From assembly GCF_026341775.1 (NCBI RefSeq), contig NZ_JAPEOB010000001.1:2790001-2854000 (forward strand): DNA of 64,000 bases, in the 5' to 3' direction. Below, piece after piece: positions 36,344 to 45,056 of the stretch. Within the stretch, counting starts at the first letter, position 1; the number at the start of each line of letters is the position of its first letter. The translations under genes and the position numbers were made by a program. The notes under the pieces were generated by a model. That model searched no databases, was not told the DNA's origin, and saw only the letters and a program-made list of their open reading frames with translations. Source of the DNA: Streptomyces sp. NBC_00654. Its GTDB lineage: Bacteria; Actinomycetota; Actinomycetes; Streptomycetales; Streptomycetaceae.

Positions 36344-37879
36344 TCAGTCCGCGCAGGCTTCGGGCGTGGTACCGGGGTCCGTCAACGCCAGCCCGAGCTG
36401 CGCCCGCTCGGTGACCCAGCGGGTCGGCCGGTGGCGCGGGTCACCCGTCGTGGTGTACAGCGACCGGGACAGCTCCAGCATGTGTCCGGCGCCGATCCGA
36501 TCGCCCCAGGCCAGCGGTCCCACCGGGTAGCCGAGCCCCGTCGTCACGGCCAGGTCGATGTCGGCCGGGGTGGCCAGCGAGCGTTCCGCGATCGACGCGG
36601 CGACGGACACGACCGAGGCCAGCAGCCGCTGGGCGACGGAACCGGCGGTGTCCCGCACGACCGAGACGGCATACGGCTCCGCGCCGTCGTCGGCACGCGC
36701 CAGCACCGCACGGGCGTCCCGCGCGGCGGCCGGACCGGACGCCGGGGTCACGGCGAGCACCCGTCGGCGGCCCACCGGGGGCAGCGGGTCCACACCGAAG
36801 GTGCGGTCGGCCGGCAGCCCCTGCGCGGCCACCGCGGCGGCGACCGTCGTTCCCCAGACCGGGACCAGCACCACGGCGTCCGCCGAAGGTTCCCGGCCCG
36901 CCCCGACGGTGGCGCCCGCCGCCGTCAGCGCCGCGCGCAGCGCCATGACCCGCGGCCCGTCGCCGGGCACATGCACCGGCCGGTCCGCGTCGCCCGTGAC
37001 CGGCGCCTCCGGGGCGGGGCCGGGCGCCCCGGGCCCGTACGCGAACCAGCCCCGGCCGGTCTTGCGTCCGTGCAGCCCGCCGGCCACCCGGTTCGGTGTG
37101 AGGTAGGAGGGGCGCAGCCGGTCCTCGTGACGGAAGCCCTGCCAGATCGAGTCGATCACCGCGGCCGTCACATCGAGCCCGGTGAGATCCATCAGCTCGA
37201 ACGGGCCCATCCGCAGACCCAGTACGTCACGGGCGATCCGGTCGATACCGGCCGGGTCGGCGACCGACTCCTCCAACAGCGCCAGCGCCTCGGTCACCAG
37301 ACCGCGTCCGGCGTGGTTGACCAGGAATCCGGGGGTGTCGGCCACCGTGACCGCCCGGTGGCCGCAGCTCTCGACGAGCGCGGTGAGCGCGGGCGGGATG
37401 TCCGGGCGGGTGGCCGCGCCCGGCACCACCTCGACGATCCTCATCAGCGGGACCGGGTTGAAGAAGTGCAGCCCCGCCAGGCGCGAGGGGTCCTGGAGCG
37501 TCGCGGCGATCCGGGTGACCGACAGGGAGGAGGTGTTGGTGGCGAAGACGGCCGAGGCGGGCAGCGCCCGCTCCAGCCTGCCGAACACCTCGGCCTTGGT
37601 GTCCAGATCCTCCCGTACGGCCTCGATGACCAGCTCGACGTCCTCCCCGGCCGCCCAGGGGTCCGCGAGGGGGACGAGCCGTTCCCCGGCGGCCGCCCGT
37701 TCCCCGGCGGTCATCCGGCCCTTGGCCACGGCACGCTCCAGCATCGACGCGACGAAGTCCAGCGCCTCCGTCACCGCCTCGGCCCGTACGTCGCCCAGCT
37801 CGACGGTGTGCCCGGCACTCGCCGCCCACTGGGCGATCCCGCGCCCCATGGCTCCGGCGCCGACAATCCTGATACGCAT
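36344..37879 (-). CDS. 3-hydroxyacyl-CoA dehydrogenase with duplicated domains
   Basis: 511 residues from ATG 37879. The N-terminal half is a full enzyme: Rossmann motif VGAGAMGRGIAQWAA, ATNTSSLSVTRIAA, LHFFNPVPLMRIVEVV (catalytic His) and TPGFLVNHAGRGLVTEAL. After a Pro-rich linker (GPGAPGPAPEAP) a second unit with a weak nucleotide part and a good C-terminal helical domain (ERSLATPADIDLAVTTGLGYPVGPLAWGD) follows. It oxidises (S)-3-hydroxyacyl-CoA with NAD+. PaaH/PaaC-type enzymes have the same layout, which suits aromatic or adipate-type breakdown. It lies 16 bases after the CoA-transferase beta gene, clearly an operon. Confidence 0.92.
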   Translation of the reverse strand: MRIRIVGAGAMGRGIAQWAASAGHTVELGDVRAEAVTEALDFVASMLERAVAKGRMTAGERAAAGERLVPLADPWAAGEDVELVIEAVREDLDTKAEVFGRLERALPASAVFATNTSSLSVTRIAATLQDPSRLAGLHFFNPVPLMRIVEVVPGAATRPDIPPALTALVESCGHRAVTVADTPGFLVNHAGRGLVTEALALLEESVADPAGIDRIARDVLGLRMGPFELMDLTGLDVTAAVIDSIWQGFRHEDRLRPSYLTPNRVAGGLHGRKTGRGWFAYGPGAPGPAPEAPVTGDADRPVHVPGDGPRVMALRAALTAAGATVGAGREPSADAVVLVPVWGTTVAAAVAAQGLPADRTFGVDPLPPVGRRRVLAVTPASGPAAARDARAVLARADDGAEPYAVSVVRDTAGSVAQRLLASVVSVAASIAERSLATPADIDLAVTTGLGYPVGPLAWGDRIGAGHMLELSRSLYTTTGDPRHRPTRWVTERAQLGLALTDPGTTPEACAD

Positions 37880-37895
37880 GGCAGTTGAGGCCCTT

Positions 37896-38717
37896 TCAGC
37901 GGAGGTACACACGGTCGGGGTCGACATCGTCGCGCAGGAGCCGCAGCTCCGCGGCCGTGGGGGACGGCACCGTGGTGACGGTATCGGCCACCTGGAGGTC
38001 CCAGCCGGTCGCGGCCCGGACCCGCTCGACGGTGACGCCCGGGTGGACGGCGACCAGCCGCAGTTCGCCGCCGATGCCCGCACGGGCCAGGATGCCCAGC
38101 TCGGTGATGACCCGGGTGACACCGATGCCGAGCGGCCGGATACCCTCGGCGAGTGCCCGGTCGGGCCCCGGGGTGGTGCAGAAGTCGAGGGTGGCGGAGA
38201 AGGAGCGCGGGGTGTGGCGGCGCATCACCACGAACACCTCGCGGGAGTTGGCCATCACCTCCACACCCCCGCCGGAGCCGGGCAGCCGCACCGAGGGGCT
38301 GTCCCAGTCACCGATCACGGAGGTGTTGAGGTTGCCCCACCGGTCGATCTGGGCCGCGCCCAGGAACCCGACGTCGATGTGGCCGCCCTGAAGGACACAG
38401 CCGAACAGGGCGGGCATCGGCAGCACCGCCTCGGCACCGGTGATCAGGACCGCGTCGGCGATGGTCTCCGGAAGGTGCGAGGGGTGGGCGCCGCAGACCC
38501 CGGACTCGTACACCACCTCGATGTCCGGCGCGACGGTCAGATGCGCCAGCTCGGTGGCGAGCGTCGGCAGGCCGATTCCGGCGAACACGGTGCGCCGGGC
38601 GGCCAGTTCGCGGGAGGCGACGACGGCGAGCAGCTCGGAGGAGGTGACGGCGGGCGCCGGGGCGTCCTCGGAGGCCGCGGCTGCCGCGGCTGTGGTTCCG
38701 GTGGTACCCGTCCGCAT
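37896..38717 (-). CDS. CoA-transferase beta subunit (GctB/IpdB-like)
   Basis: 273 residues from ATG 38717 with a gaagga ribosome site; a GTG at 38747 overlapping the previous stop is the alternative. TSSELLAVVASRELAARRTVFAGIGLPTLATELAH, VVYESGVCGAHP with a candidate catalytic Glu, and GGHIDVGFLGAAQIDRWGNLN are typical of class I CoA-transferase beta subunits of the glutaconate/IpdB branch. With the alpha subunit it would move CoA to, or act on, a dicarboxylic or ring-opened acid. An Ala-rich N-terminal extension (residues 9-20) is unusual. Second gene of the leftward operon. Confidence 0.88.
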   Translation of the reverse strand: MRTGTTGTTAAAAAASEDAPAPAVTSSELLAVVASRELAARRTVFAGIGLPTLATELAHLTVAPDIEVVYESGVCGAHPSHLPETIADAVLITGAEAVLPMPALFGCVLQGGHIDVGFLGAAQIDRWGNLNTSVIGDWDSPSVRLPGSGGGVEVMANSREVFVVMRRHTPRSFSATLDFCTTPGPDRALAEGIRPLGIGVTRVITELGILARAGIGGELRLVAVHPGVTVERVRAATGWDLQVADTVTTVPSPTAAELRLLRDDVDPDRVYLR

Positions 38718-38743
38718 GATCGGTTCCTTCCGGTGTCCCGCGC

Positions 38744-39682
38744 TCACAGCCGTCGTCCGTAGTTCACCGGCTCGCTCAGCGCCTCGCCGACCGCGAGCCC
38801 CGCCCAGAACTCCTCACCGAGCTTGGCCACGTACTCGGCGTGGTCGGCCGTGCCGAGGACCCACTCGTCCAGCCAGGCCCGGAGCCGTTTTGGGTCTTTG
38901 CTGATCCGTGACCAGGCCCGGTAGAAGGCGTTGTCCCGGTCGTAGTACCCCTGCGCGAACGAGGGGTGCGCGCCGCGCGGGCACACGACGACCGCGTCGA
39001 CCGCGTGGGCCGGCACCAGCGTGCGGTTCGGGTCCGAGCGGACCACCTCGTCGTCGACCAGCTCCTCCACGACGACGACCGCCTTGCCCGCGGCGAACAC
39101 CGCCTCGGCCTGGACGCCGGTCAGCCCCCACATCTGGGTGTTGCCCCGGCGGTCCGCGCGCTGGGCGTGGATGATCGTCACATCCGGATTGACGGGCGGG
39201 ACGACATAGATCCGCTCCGGTTCACCGTCCGGGCCCGGATAGGGCGAGGTGACCTTGCGCAGACCGGGGTTGACGGACGGCAGGTCGCTGCCGCCGTACG
39301 AACGCAGCGGATAGAACGGCAGCCGCTGGGACCCGGCGAGATAGCGGCAGATCATCCCGTAGTGGCTGTACTCCTCGAACGCGAGCGGCTCCGGATCCGC
39401 GCTCTCGATCCGCCTGCGCAGCTCGCCCAGCGAACCGGCGGAGGAGTTGCCCACGAAGGAGGAGACCAGCCGCGAGACACAGCCCGCCGCCAGCATCTGG
39501 TCCACCACGATGTCCGCGGTCATCCGGACGACCGTGAGATCGCGGCGGCCCTGCCGGATGATCTCGTGTCCGGCGGCGGTCGGGATGAGATGGGTGAAAC
39601 CTTCGAGACTGATGGTGTCCCCGTCATGGACGAAGGCGGCGACGGCCGCCTTCATCGACATGACCTTGTCCGTCCGGTCCAC
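38744..39682 (-). CDS. CoA-transferase alpha subunit (GctA/IpdA-like)
   Basis: 312 residues from GTG 39682, chosen because gaggag lies 4 bases upstream. An ATG at 39715 would lengthen it by 11 residues and run into an 18-bp repeat tract, which makes it less attractive. SMKAAVAAFVHDGDTISLEGFTHLIPTAAGHEIIR and NPDVTIIHAQRADRRGNTQMWG are the alpha-subunit glycine-rich and oxyanion regions. It pairs with the beta subunit immediately downstream. First gene of the operon with the beta subunit and the hydroxyacyl-CoA dehydrogenase, divergent from the LysR regulator at 39882. Confidence 0.88.
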   Translation of the reverse strand: MDRTDKVMSMKAAVAAFVHDGDTISLEGFTHLIPTAAGHEIIRQGRRDLTVVRMTADIVVDQMLAAGCVSRLVSSFVGNSSAGSLGELRRRIESADPEPLAFEEYSHYGMICRYLAGSQRLPFYPLRSYGGSDLPSVNPGLRKVTSPYPGPDGEPERIYVVPPVNPDVTIIHAQRADRRGNTQMWGLTGVQAEAVFAAGKAVVVVEELVDDEVVRSDPNRTLVPAHAVDAVVVCPRGAHPSFAQGYYDRDNAFYRAWSRISKDPKRLRAWLDEWVLGTADHAEYVAKLGEEFWAGLAVGEALSEPVNYGRRL

Positions 39683-39699
39683 GATGCTCCTCGGCGTCT

Positions 39700-39761
39700 G
39701 CGTGCGGTTCGGCATAGGCCTGCGGTTCGGCGCGTGCGTGCCGTTCGGTGTGTGCGTGCGG
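39700..39761. repeat. 18-bp tandem repeat in the divergent promoter region
   Basis: Three imperfect 18-bp units with core TGC(G/C)GTTCGG at 39700-39717, 39718-39735 and 39736-39753, then a partial unit to 39761. They occupy the space between the CoA-transferase operon and its divergent LysR gene, where operators are expected. Confidence 0.8.
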
Positions 39762-39881
39762 CCGCCCTACCGTGTCAGCGGCCATTGATCGCTGTCCAAT
39801 ACCGAATTAAGGTCGGATCAGGACGTCCCGCGTATGAATCGCCGGAAACACCGACCGGAACGGATGGGAGGCGGCGCCGGT

Positions 39882-40799
39882 ATGGAGCTGCGTCATCTGA
39901 ACGCGTTCGTCGCCGTGGCCGAGGAACTGCACTTCGGCCGGGCCGCCAGGAGGCTCCAGATGGCCCAGCCTCCGCTGAGCCAGCAGATCCGCCAGCTGGA
40001 GAAGGAGCTCGGCGTCCAGCTCTTCCGGCGCAACACCCGCTCCGTACGGCTCACCAGTGCGGGAGAGTCGTTCCTCGAACCGGTACGGACGGTCCTGGAC
40101 GACCTCGGCACGGCGGTACGCGCCGCCAGATCGGCCGGCCGCGGCGAGTACGGCCGGGTCACCATCGGCTTCGCCGGGGCCTCCAGCCACGAGACGCTGC
40201 CACGGCTGACCCGCGCCGTGCGCGCCGCCCACCCCGGCCTCGAACTCGTCATGACCGGCCAGACGTACGCCAACGTCGCGCTGACCCGGGTGGCTGACGG
40301 CACGCTCGACCTCGGCTTCGTCCGGCTGCCGGTGACCCGGCCGGGCGTGGCGTACCGGGTGATCGACGAGGAGGAGCTGCTGTGCGCCCTGCCCTCCGAC
40401 CACCCGCTCGCCCGGCGGGAGACGGTGCCGATCGAGGCCCTGGCCGAGGAACCCTTCGTCTCCTTCCCGGCCAACACCGGCTCCACCGTGCGCGACGCGA
40501 TGGTCGAGGCGTGCGAGGGCGCCGGGTTCAACCCGCGTGTGGTGCAGGAGGCCCCGGACTCGTACACGATCATGGCGCTGGTCGCCGCAGGGGTCGGCGT
40601 CGCCCTCACGGTCACCTCCTGCCGGCACATCCAGCAGAACGGGCTCGTCTACCGCCCCCTCGCCGGACCGCCCATCCGCCGCCAGGCGGCCCTGGCCTGG
40701 CGGGCCGACAACCCCTCCGCCGCACTGCGCGCCGTGCTCGCCGTCGCCGAGGACGCGCTGCCGACACCGGTCCGCCGAACCGGACCGGTGCCCCATTGA
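39882..40799 (+). CDS. LysR-family transcriptional regulator
   Basis: 305 residues from ATG 39882 (MELRHLNAFVAVAEELHFGRAARRL), preceded by gggagg; an in-frame start at 39834 is rejected as it adds no family sequence. The winged helix-turn-helix ends near AGESFLEP, and the effector domain (VTIGFAGASSHETLPRLTRAVRAAHPGLEL) follows. Proteins of this type often activate aromatic catabolic genes in response to a pathway intermediate. Divergent from the CoA-transferase operon and 119 bases ahead of the thiolase, it is the likely local controller of both. Confidence 0.93.
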   Translation: MELRHLNAFVAVAEELHFGRAARRLQMAQPPLSQQIRQLEKELGVQLFRRNTRSVRLTSAGESFLEPVRTVLDDLGTAVRAARSAGRGEYGRVTIGFAGASSHETLPRLTRAVRAAHPGLELVMTGQTYANVALTRVADGTLDLGFVRLPVTRPGVAYRVIDEEELLCALPSDHPLARRETVPIEALAEEPFVSFPANTGSTVRDAMVEACEGAGFNPRVVQEAPDSYTIMALVAAGVGVALTVTSCRHIQQNGLVYRPLAGPPIRRQAALAWRADNPSAALRAVLAVAEDALPTPVRRTGPVPH

Positions 40800-40917
40800 G
40801 ACGTGCCGCCTCTCGAACCGGGGTGAATTCGATATTGGACCGGCTCGGTCGCCGGATGCGAAGGTCGCCCCGACACCCCACCCACCGTCCCCGCCGCCCC
40901 TCGCGAAAGGCCCCGCC

Positions 40918-42144
40918 GTGCCCGACCCGCTCGATGTCGTCATCTGCGAACCGCTGCGCACCCCCATCGGCCGCTTCGGCGGGGCGTTCGCGCAGCAGAC
41001 ACCGGCCTCCCTCGCCGCACGCGTCATCGCCGAGGTCGTCGCCCGTACGGGCATCGACCCCGGCCGCGTCGACGAAGTGATCCTCGGGCAGGCCTACCCG
41101 TCCGCCGAGGGCCCGGCCATCGGCAGGGTCGCCGCGCTGGACGCCGGACTCCCCGAGTCCGTCACCGGTGCCCAGATCGACCGGCGCTGCGGCTCCGGCC
41201 TCCAGGCCGTCCTCGACGCGGCGATGCAGATCCGGGCGGGGTTCAGCGAGGTCGTGATCGCGGGCGGTGTCGACGTGATGAGCGCCGCCCCCTACTACAC
41301 GCACGACGGGCGCTGGGGAATCAAGGGCCCCGGCCTCCAACTGCACGACTCACTGGCCCGTGGCCGCGTCACCGCGGGCGGTGTCAACCACCCCGTCCCC
41401 GGCGGCATGATCGAGACCGCGGAGAACCTGCGGCGCGCGTACGGGATCAGCCGCGCCGACCAGGACGCGCTGGCCCTGCGTTCGCAGCGGCGTGCCGCGA
41501 CCGCCGCCGCCGAGGGCCGGTACGCCGCGGAGACGGTCCCCGTCACCGTACGGAGCCGCAAGGGCGATACGACCGTCACCGCCGACGAGCACCCGCGCCC
41601 CGACACCACCGCCGAGCAACTGGCGGCACTCCGCCCGGTCATGGGCAAGTCCGATCCCGGGGCCACCGTCACCGCGGGCAACGCCAGCGGCCAGAACGAC
41701 GCGGCTGCCGCCTGCCTGGTGACCGGCGCGGCCACCGCCGAACGACTCGGCCTCACACCGCTCGTCCGTCTGGTCTCCTTCGCCCGCGCCGGAGTCCCGG
41801 CCGCGACGATGGGCATCGGCCCCGTCCCCGCCACCCGCGCGGCGCTCGCCCGCGCCGGGCTCACGCTCGCCGATCTCGACCTGATCGAGCTCAACGAAGC
41901 CTTCGCCGCGCAAGTGCTGGCGTGCACACGCGAGTTGGGGCTCAGCGAGACCGACCATGAGCAGCGGATCAATGTCAATGGATCCGGGGTCTCGCTCGGC
42001 CATCCGGTGGGTGCCACCGGCGCCCGCATCCTCGCCACGCTGACCCGGGAACTGCACCGCCGGGAGGCCCGCTACGGCCTGGAGACCATGTGCATCGGTG
42101 GCGGCCAGGGCCTGGCGGCGGTCTTCGAGCGCATCGCCCCCTGA
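40918..42144 (+). CDS. Thiolase (acetyl-CoA acetyltransferase / beta-ketoadipyl-CoA thiolase type)
   Basis: 408 residues from GTG 40918 with gaaagg upstream. The catalytic residues are in place: Cys91 (DRRCGSGLQAV), His362 (GHPVGATGAR) and Cys392 (MCIGGGQG), with NASGQNDAA and LNEAFAAQVLAC. It splits a 3-ketoacyl-CoA into acetyl-CoA and a shortened acyl-CoA, or runs the reverse condensation. Surrounding CoA-transferase and hydroxyacyl-CoA dehydrogenase genes suggest a catabolic role, for example in the beta-ketoadipate or a related ring-cleavage route, but the substrate chain cannot be fixed. Confidence 0.94.
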   Translation: MPDPLDVVICEPLRTPIGRFGGAFAQQTPASLAARVIAEVVARTGIDPGRVDEVILGQAYPSAEGPAIGRVAALDAGLPESVTGAQIDRRCGSGLQAVLDAAMQIRAGFSEVVIAGGVDVMSAAPYYTHDGRWGIKGPGLQLHDSLARGRVTAGGVNHPVPGGMIETAENLRRAYGISRADQDALALRSQRRAATAAAEGRYAAETVPVTVRSRKGDTTVTADEHPRPDTTAEQLAALRPVMGKSDPGATVTAGNASGQNDAAAACLVTGAATAERLGLTPLVRLVSFARAGVPAATMGIGPVPATRAALARAGLTLADLDLIELNEAFAAQVLACTRELGLSETDHEQRINVNGSGVSLGHPVGATGARILATLTRELHRREARYGLETMCIGGGQGLAAVFERIAP

Positions 42145-42310
42145 CGCGGGGCGGGGGCGTTGGGCGTGGGTGCGGCCCGGATCCCGGTGCGGCGCGGTAC
42201 GGCGCGGAAGGGCGGGCGGCTTGACGGAATGTCACACGCCGCCACCACCGCCGTCGCGCCGCGCGACCGCGCATGCCACCCCCGCGTCAACCCGTATGTG
42301 ACCCTCGCGC

Positions 42311-42350
42311 CGCCGCCGCATGTCACAGCGCCGCGCCGCCGCATGTCACA
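42311..42350. repeat. 17-bp direct repeat at the end of the monooxygenase gene
   Basis: CGCCGCCGCATGTCACA occurs at 42311-42327 and 42334-42350; the second copy includes the stop of the leftward monooxygenase gene. The 201-base convergent gap 42145-42345 holds no gene. Confidence 0.7.
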
Positions 42351-43575
42351 TGGCACGGCGCCGCTCGCCCCGGTGCGCGGCCTGTCCCAGTTCCCCGTAC
42401 AGATAGTGCCGGGTCCCCGCCAGCGTGACCCGGCACCATTCGTCCACCTCGTCCTGGCCCATGGCCGCCCAGTCCGGGGTCGCCTCCACCTGTGCGTGTC
42501 CCAGCCTGCGTCCCAGCTCCACCAGGCGGGCGCCCGCCGCCGTGCGTTCGTCCGCGTACCGCTCCAGCGCGCGGGCCGGTGAGGCCGACTCCCGCAGCGC
42601 CCGTTCCAGACACAGCGCGTCCTGGAGCGCCTTGACCGCGCCGCTGGCTGTGTGCGGCCGGGTCACTCCCGCCGCGTCCCCGGCGAGCAGGAGCGGGGAG
42701 CGCGCGGCGCGGGGAACCTGGACATCGGCCACCGGGTGACAGGCCATGGCGAGATGCTCGCCGCGCGCGACGATGTCGGCCCATGAATCCGGGAAGTGCT
42801 CCTCGGCGATCGTGCGTACATGGGCGTCGGCGTCGGTGCCCCGCGCGGGCGGCCGGCCGTAGACGGCGTACGCGATCACCTGGTCGCCGGCCCCGTGGGT
42901 CCGCGCGCCGTCCCGGTGACCGGCCGGAATCAGATAGAAGATCCCATGACCGCCCCGGAAGCCCACGGTGACCCAAGCCTCGCGCAGCAGCTCCAGCTCC
43001 CGGGGATGACCGGCGAGGGCGCTCAGCGGAATCGTGCCGCGCCACACCAGATATCCGGCGGGCGTCGGACGCAGTCCGGGGGCCAGCACCTGTCGGGTCG
43101 GGGACTTGTACCCGTCGGCCCCCACGACGATGTCGTACGTCTCCTCGCCGTCCGCGGTGCGGATCACCGCCCGCCCGTCCGGCTCCTGCCGTACGGCGGT
43201 CACCGGCCGGCCCCGCAGATAGCGTGCTCCACCCACATTTCCGCGCAACGACCGCCACAGCAAACCCCAGTTGCAGGGAGTCACCGCCGCGTCCTGTCGT
43301 GCGAACTCCCGCGCGGAACGTCCCTCCGGCTGCCGGGTGACCCAGGCCCGGTACGCCACCGGAGCCGTGGGCATCGCCGCGTCGAGATAACCGGCCGAGA
43401 CCAGCTCCTCGTGCAGGGGCGGCGGGATCACGATCCCGAACCCCCGGTCCTGGAGCTCGCCGTCGCTGCGCTCGTACACCGTGACATCCGCCCCGGCGCG
43501 GACTCCCGCGACGGCCGCCGCGCAGCCGGCGATGCTGCCGCCGATCACTCCTACGCGCAAGGCTGCTGCTGCCAC
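42346..43575 (-). CDS. FAD-dependent aromatic-type monooxygenase
   Basis: 409 residues from GTG 43575 with aaggtgg 7 bases upstream; the longer frame to 43734 is not supported. It is a class A flavoprotein hydroxylase. The ADP-binding motif is VGVIGGSIAGCAAAVAGVRAGADVTVYER, then the NADPH/FAD DG-type motif VVGADGYKSPTRQVL and the ribityl-binding LLAGDAAGVTRPHTASGAVKALQD. Members such as salicylate or 6-hydroxynicotinate hydroxylases insert oxygen into aromatic rings. Convergent with the thiolase gene, so it could feed the same catabolic route, but it is not part of that transcript. Confidence 0.88.
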   Translation of the reverse strand: MAAAALRVGVIGGSIAGCAAAVAGVRAGADVTVYERSDGELQDRGFGIVIPPPLHEELVSAGYLDAAMPTAPVAYRAWVTRQPEGRSAREFARQDAAVTPCNWGLLWRSLRGNVGGARYLRGRPVTAVRQEPDGRAVIRTADGEETYDIVVGADGYKSPTRQVLAPGLRPTPAGYLVWRGTIPLSALAGHPRELELLREAWVTVGFRGGHGIFYLIPAGHRDGARTHGAGDQVIAYAVYGRPPARGTDADAHVRTIAEEHFPDSWADIVARGEHLAMACHPVADVQVPRAARSPLLLAGDAAGVTRPHTASGAVKALQDALCLERALRESASPARALERYADERTAAGARLVELGRRLGHAQVEATPDWAAMGQDEVDEWCRVTLAGTRHYLYGELGQAAHRGERRRAM

Positions 43576-43736
43576 GTCGCTACCACCTTCGCCGTCGGTC
43601 CGGGATGCGGGGATGCGGAGTTGCCGAACCGGCCCATCGTCCCACCCTGGTCCCGTACGGCACCCGTGCCCGGACGCCGACGTCCGGGCACGGTGTCCCC
43701 GTCGCCCGCCGAGGACCCGGCCGGACGGTCTCAACC

Positions 43737-43772
43737 GCCCGGCCGGGCCTCTGTCGCCCGGAGGGGCCGGGC
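43737..43772 (-). terminator. Hairpin immediately after the long chaplin gene
   Basis: GCCCGGCC (43737-43744) and GGCCGGGC (43765-43772) pair perfectly and abut the leftward chaplin stop codon at 43773. The loop is 20 bases long and there is no T-run, so strength is uncertain. Confidence 0.5.
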
Positions 43773-44516
43773 TCAGACCCGCGTGCCGCGGGTGCGGCGC
43801 ATCAGGACCGCCCCGCCGAGCAGCAGCGCGGCGCTCGCCCCGGCGGCCATGCCGAGGCCGGCGGCACCGGTCTCGGCGAGGTGCGAACCGGGCTGGACCG
43901 GCCGGGGGGTGTCGACCGGCGGCTCGTCGACCGGCGGTTCCTCGACCGGCGGCTCATTCACCGGGGGCTCCTTGACCGGCGGTTCATTGACGGGGGGCTC
44001 CTCCGTGGGGGGCTCCTCGACCGGGGGTTCCTCCGTGGGCGGCTCCTCGGTCGGCGGCTCGGTCGGCGGCTCGTGGTGGTCCGGGCCGCTCACGTTCGCG
44101 CACTGATTGCCGAAGGCCGGGTTCAGCAGACCGACGACGTTGACGCTGTTGCCGCAGGCGTTGACCGGGACGTCCACGGGTGCCTGGACCAGGTTCCCCG
44201 ACAGGACGCCGGGGGAGCCGGCCGTCACGCCCTGGGCGCTGGATCCGCTCTGCTGTCCGGGGTGGCCGCCGGAGTCCACGTTCTTGCACGCGTTGCCGAA
44301 GGCGGGGTTCAGCAGGGCGATCACGTTGACCGTGTTGCCGCAGGCGTTGACCGGGATGTGCACCGGCACCTGGACGGCGTTGCCCGAGCCGACCCCCGGT
44401 GAACCGACGGCGGCACCGGCGGCCGAGGCATCGGCGTACGCGGAGCCGCCGGCCGCGGTCAGGATGCCCGACGCCGCCGCCATGACGATCATGCTTTTGT
44501 TCAGAACCTGTCGCAT
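43773..44516 (-). CDS. Long chaplin with sortase anchor (ChpA/B/C type)
   Basis: 247 residues from ATG 44516 with aaggaaggg upstream. Signal peptide to about residue 28 (AYA). Two chaplin domains follow at about 29-79 and 93-141, each with its Cys pair (59/77 and 121/139) and the GNxVNVxxLLNPAFGN core. A PPTEE/PPVNE pentapeptide spacer spans 149-203. The end is a wall-anchoring signal: LAETG at 213-217, a hydrophobic helix and the basic tail RRTRGTRV. LAxTG is the sequence cut by class E sortases. Such chaplins are fixed to the cell wall of aerial hyphae and organise the short amyloid-forming chaplins. Confidence 0.95.
   Translation of the reverse strand: MRQVLNKSMIVMAAASGILTAAGGSAYADASAAGAAVGSPGVGSGNAVQVPVHIPVNACGNTVNVIALLNPAFGNACKNVDSGGHPGQQSGSSAQGVTAGSPGVLSGNLVQAPVDVPVNACGNSVNVVGLLNPAFGNQCANVSGPDHHEPPTEPPTEEPPTEEPPVEEPPTEEPPVNEPPVKEPPVNEPPVEEPPVDEPPVDTPRPVQPGSHLAETGAAGLGMAAGASAALLLGGAVLMRRTRGTRV
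43906..44076. repeat. 15-bp repeats coding PPxxE in the chaplin spacer
   Basis: About eleven imperfect 15-bp units encode PPTEE, PPVEE, PPVNE, PPVKE and PPVDE. The acidic, proline-rich linker should be extended and span the wall between the anchor and the chaplin domains. Confidence 0.88.
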
Positions 44517-45056
44517 TACTTGCCCTTCCTTAGGACATTTCGCGTGGGCGATTCGCCCGCAGAGCCACCGAGCGGTGTCGCGTTCGAGCCGAGACGCACG
44601 TGCGCGCTGGACGACACCCCTAACGACCCTGGGTTGTGAGGGAAACTTGGAAGTCAGTGGAAATCTTGTAACCAGCCGAACGAGTGACGTACGAACGTTC
44701 GCATTTGATCTGGAGGGGCTGGTTGAAAGTTGGCGGAAGCGAAGGCGTCCCTTCGGTCCTCCGATATTTCCCAGCCTTTGTCCGGGCGGCAACTTTCACG
44801 CGTTCGGCGGCGGTTCCTCCGTGGAGAATGGTCGCAATTCCTTCACGAATCACCTAATCGACTTCCCGAATTAGCCTCCGGGGGGTGCGTCGCACACACG
44901 GACAGGGAGTCACCCTGACGGGGTGGACGCAGGGCGGGCCCTCCGTCAACGAGTTCCGGCTTTCAGGCATTCGGGTGATTGGAGAGAACCAAATGCCGGG
45001 CCGCGAGTTGGTCAGGAGGCTCCGGTACGGGGCAACGGGTTCGAGAAGGGTTAATC
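44517..45056. other. 540-base divergent region between chaplin and rodlin
   Basis: No gene can be supported here. It is less GC-rich than its surroundings. CGAACGTTCG at 44692-44701 is a perfect 10-bp palindrome and may be an operator. Near the rodlin, AGTTGGTCAGGAGGCTCCGG (from 45006) is shared with the upstream region of the second rodlin. I could not confidently place the sigma-factor boxes of the developmental promoters expected here. Confidence 0.5.
45006..45027 (+). promoter_or_regulatory. Conserved rodlin leader element, copy 1
   Basis: AGTTGGTCAGGAGGCTCCGG plus TA matches 46667-46688 at 20 of 22 positions. Both copies sit 30-50 bases before a rodlin start, so this is a shared promoter or 5' untranslated element. 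Confidence 0.55.

Noticed and set aside
44517..45056. Consensus boxes for the developmental sigma factor of chaplin/rodlin genes
   Set aside because: I looked for CGTAAC-N16-CGTTGA-type boxes in both directions; the best candidates miss several bases, so no promoter is annotated.
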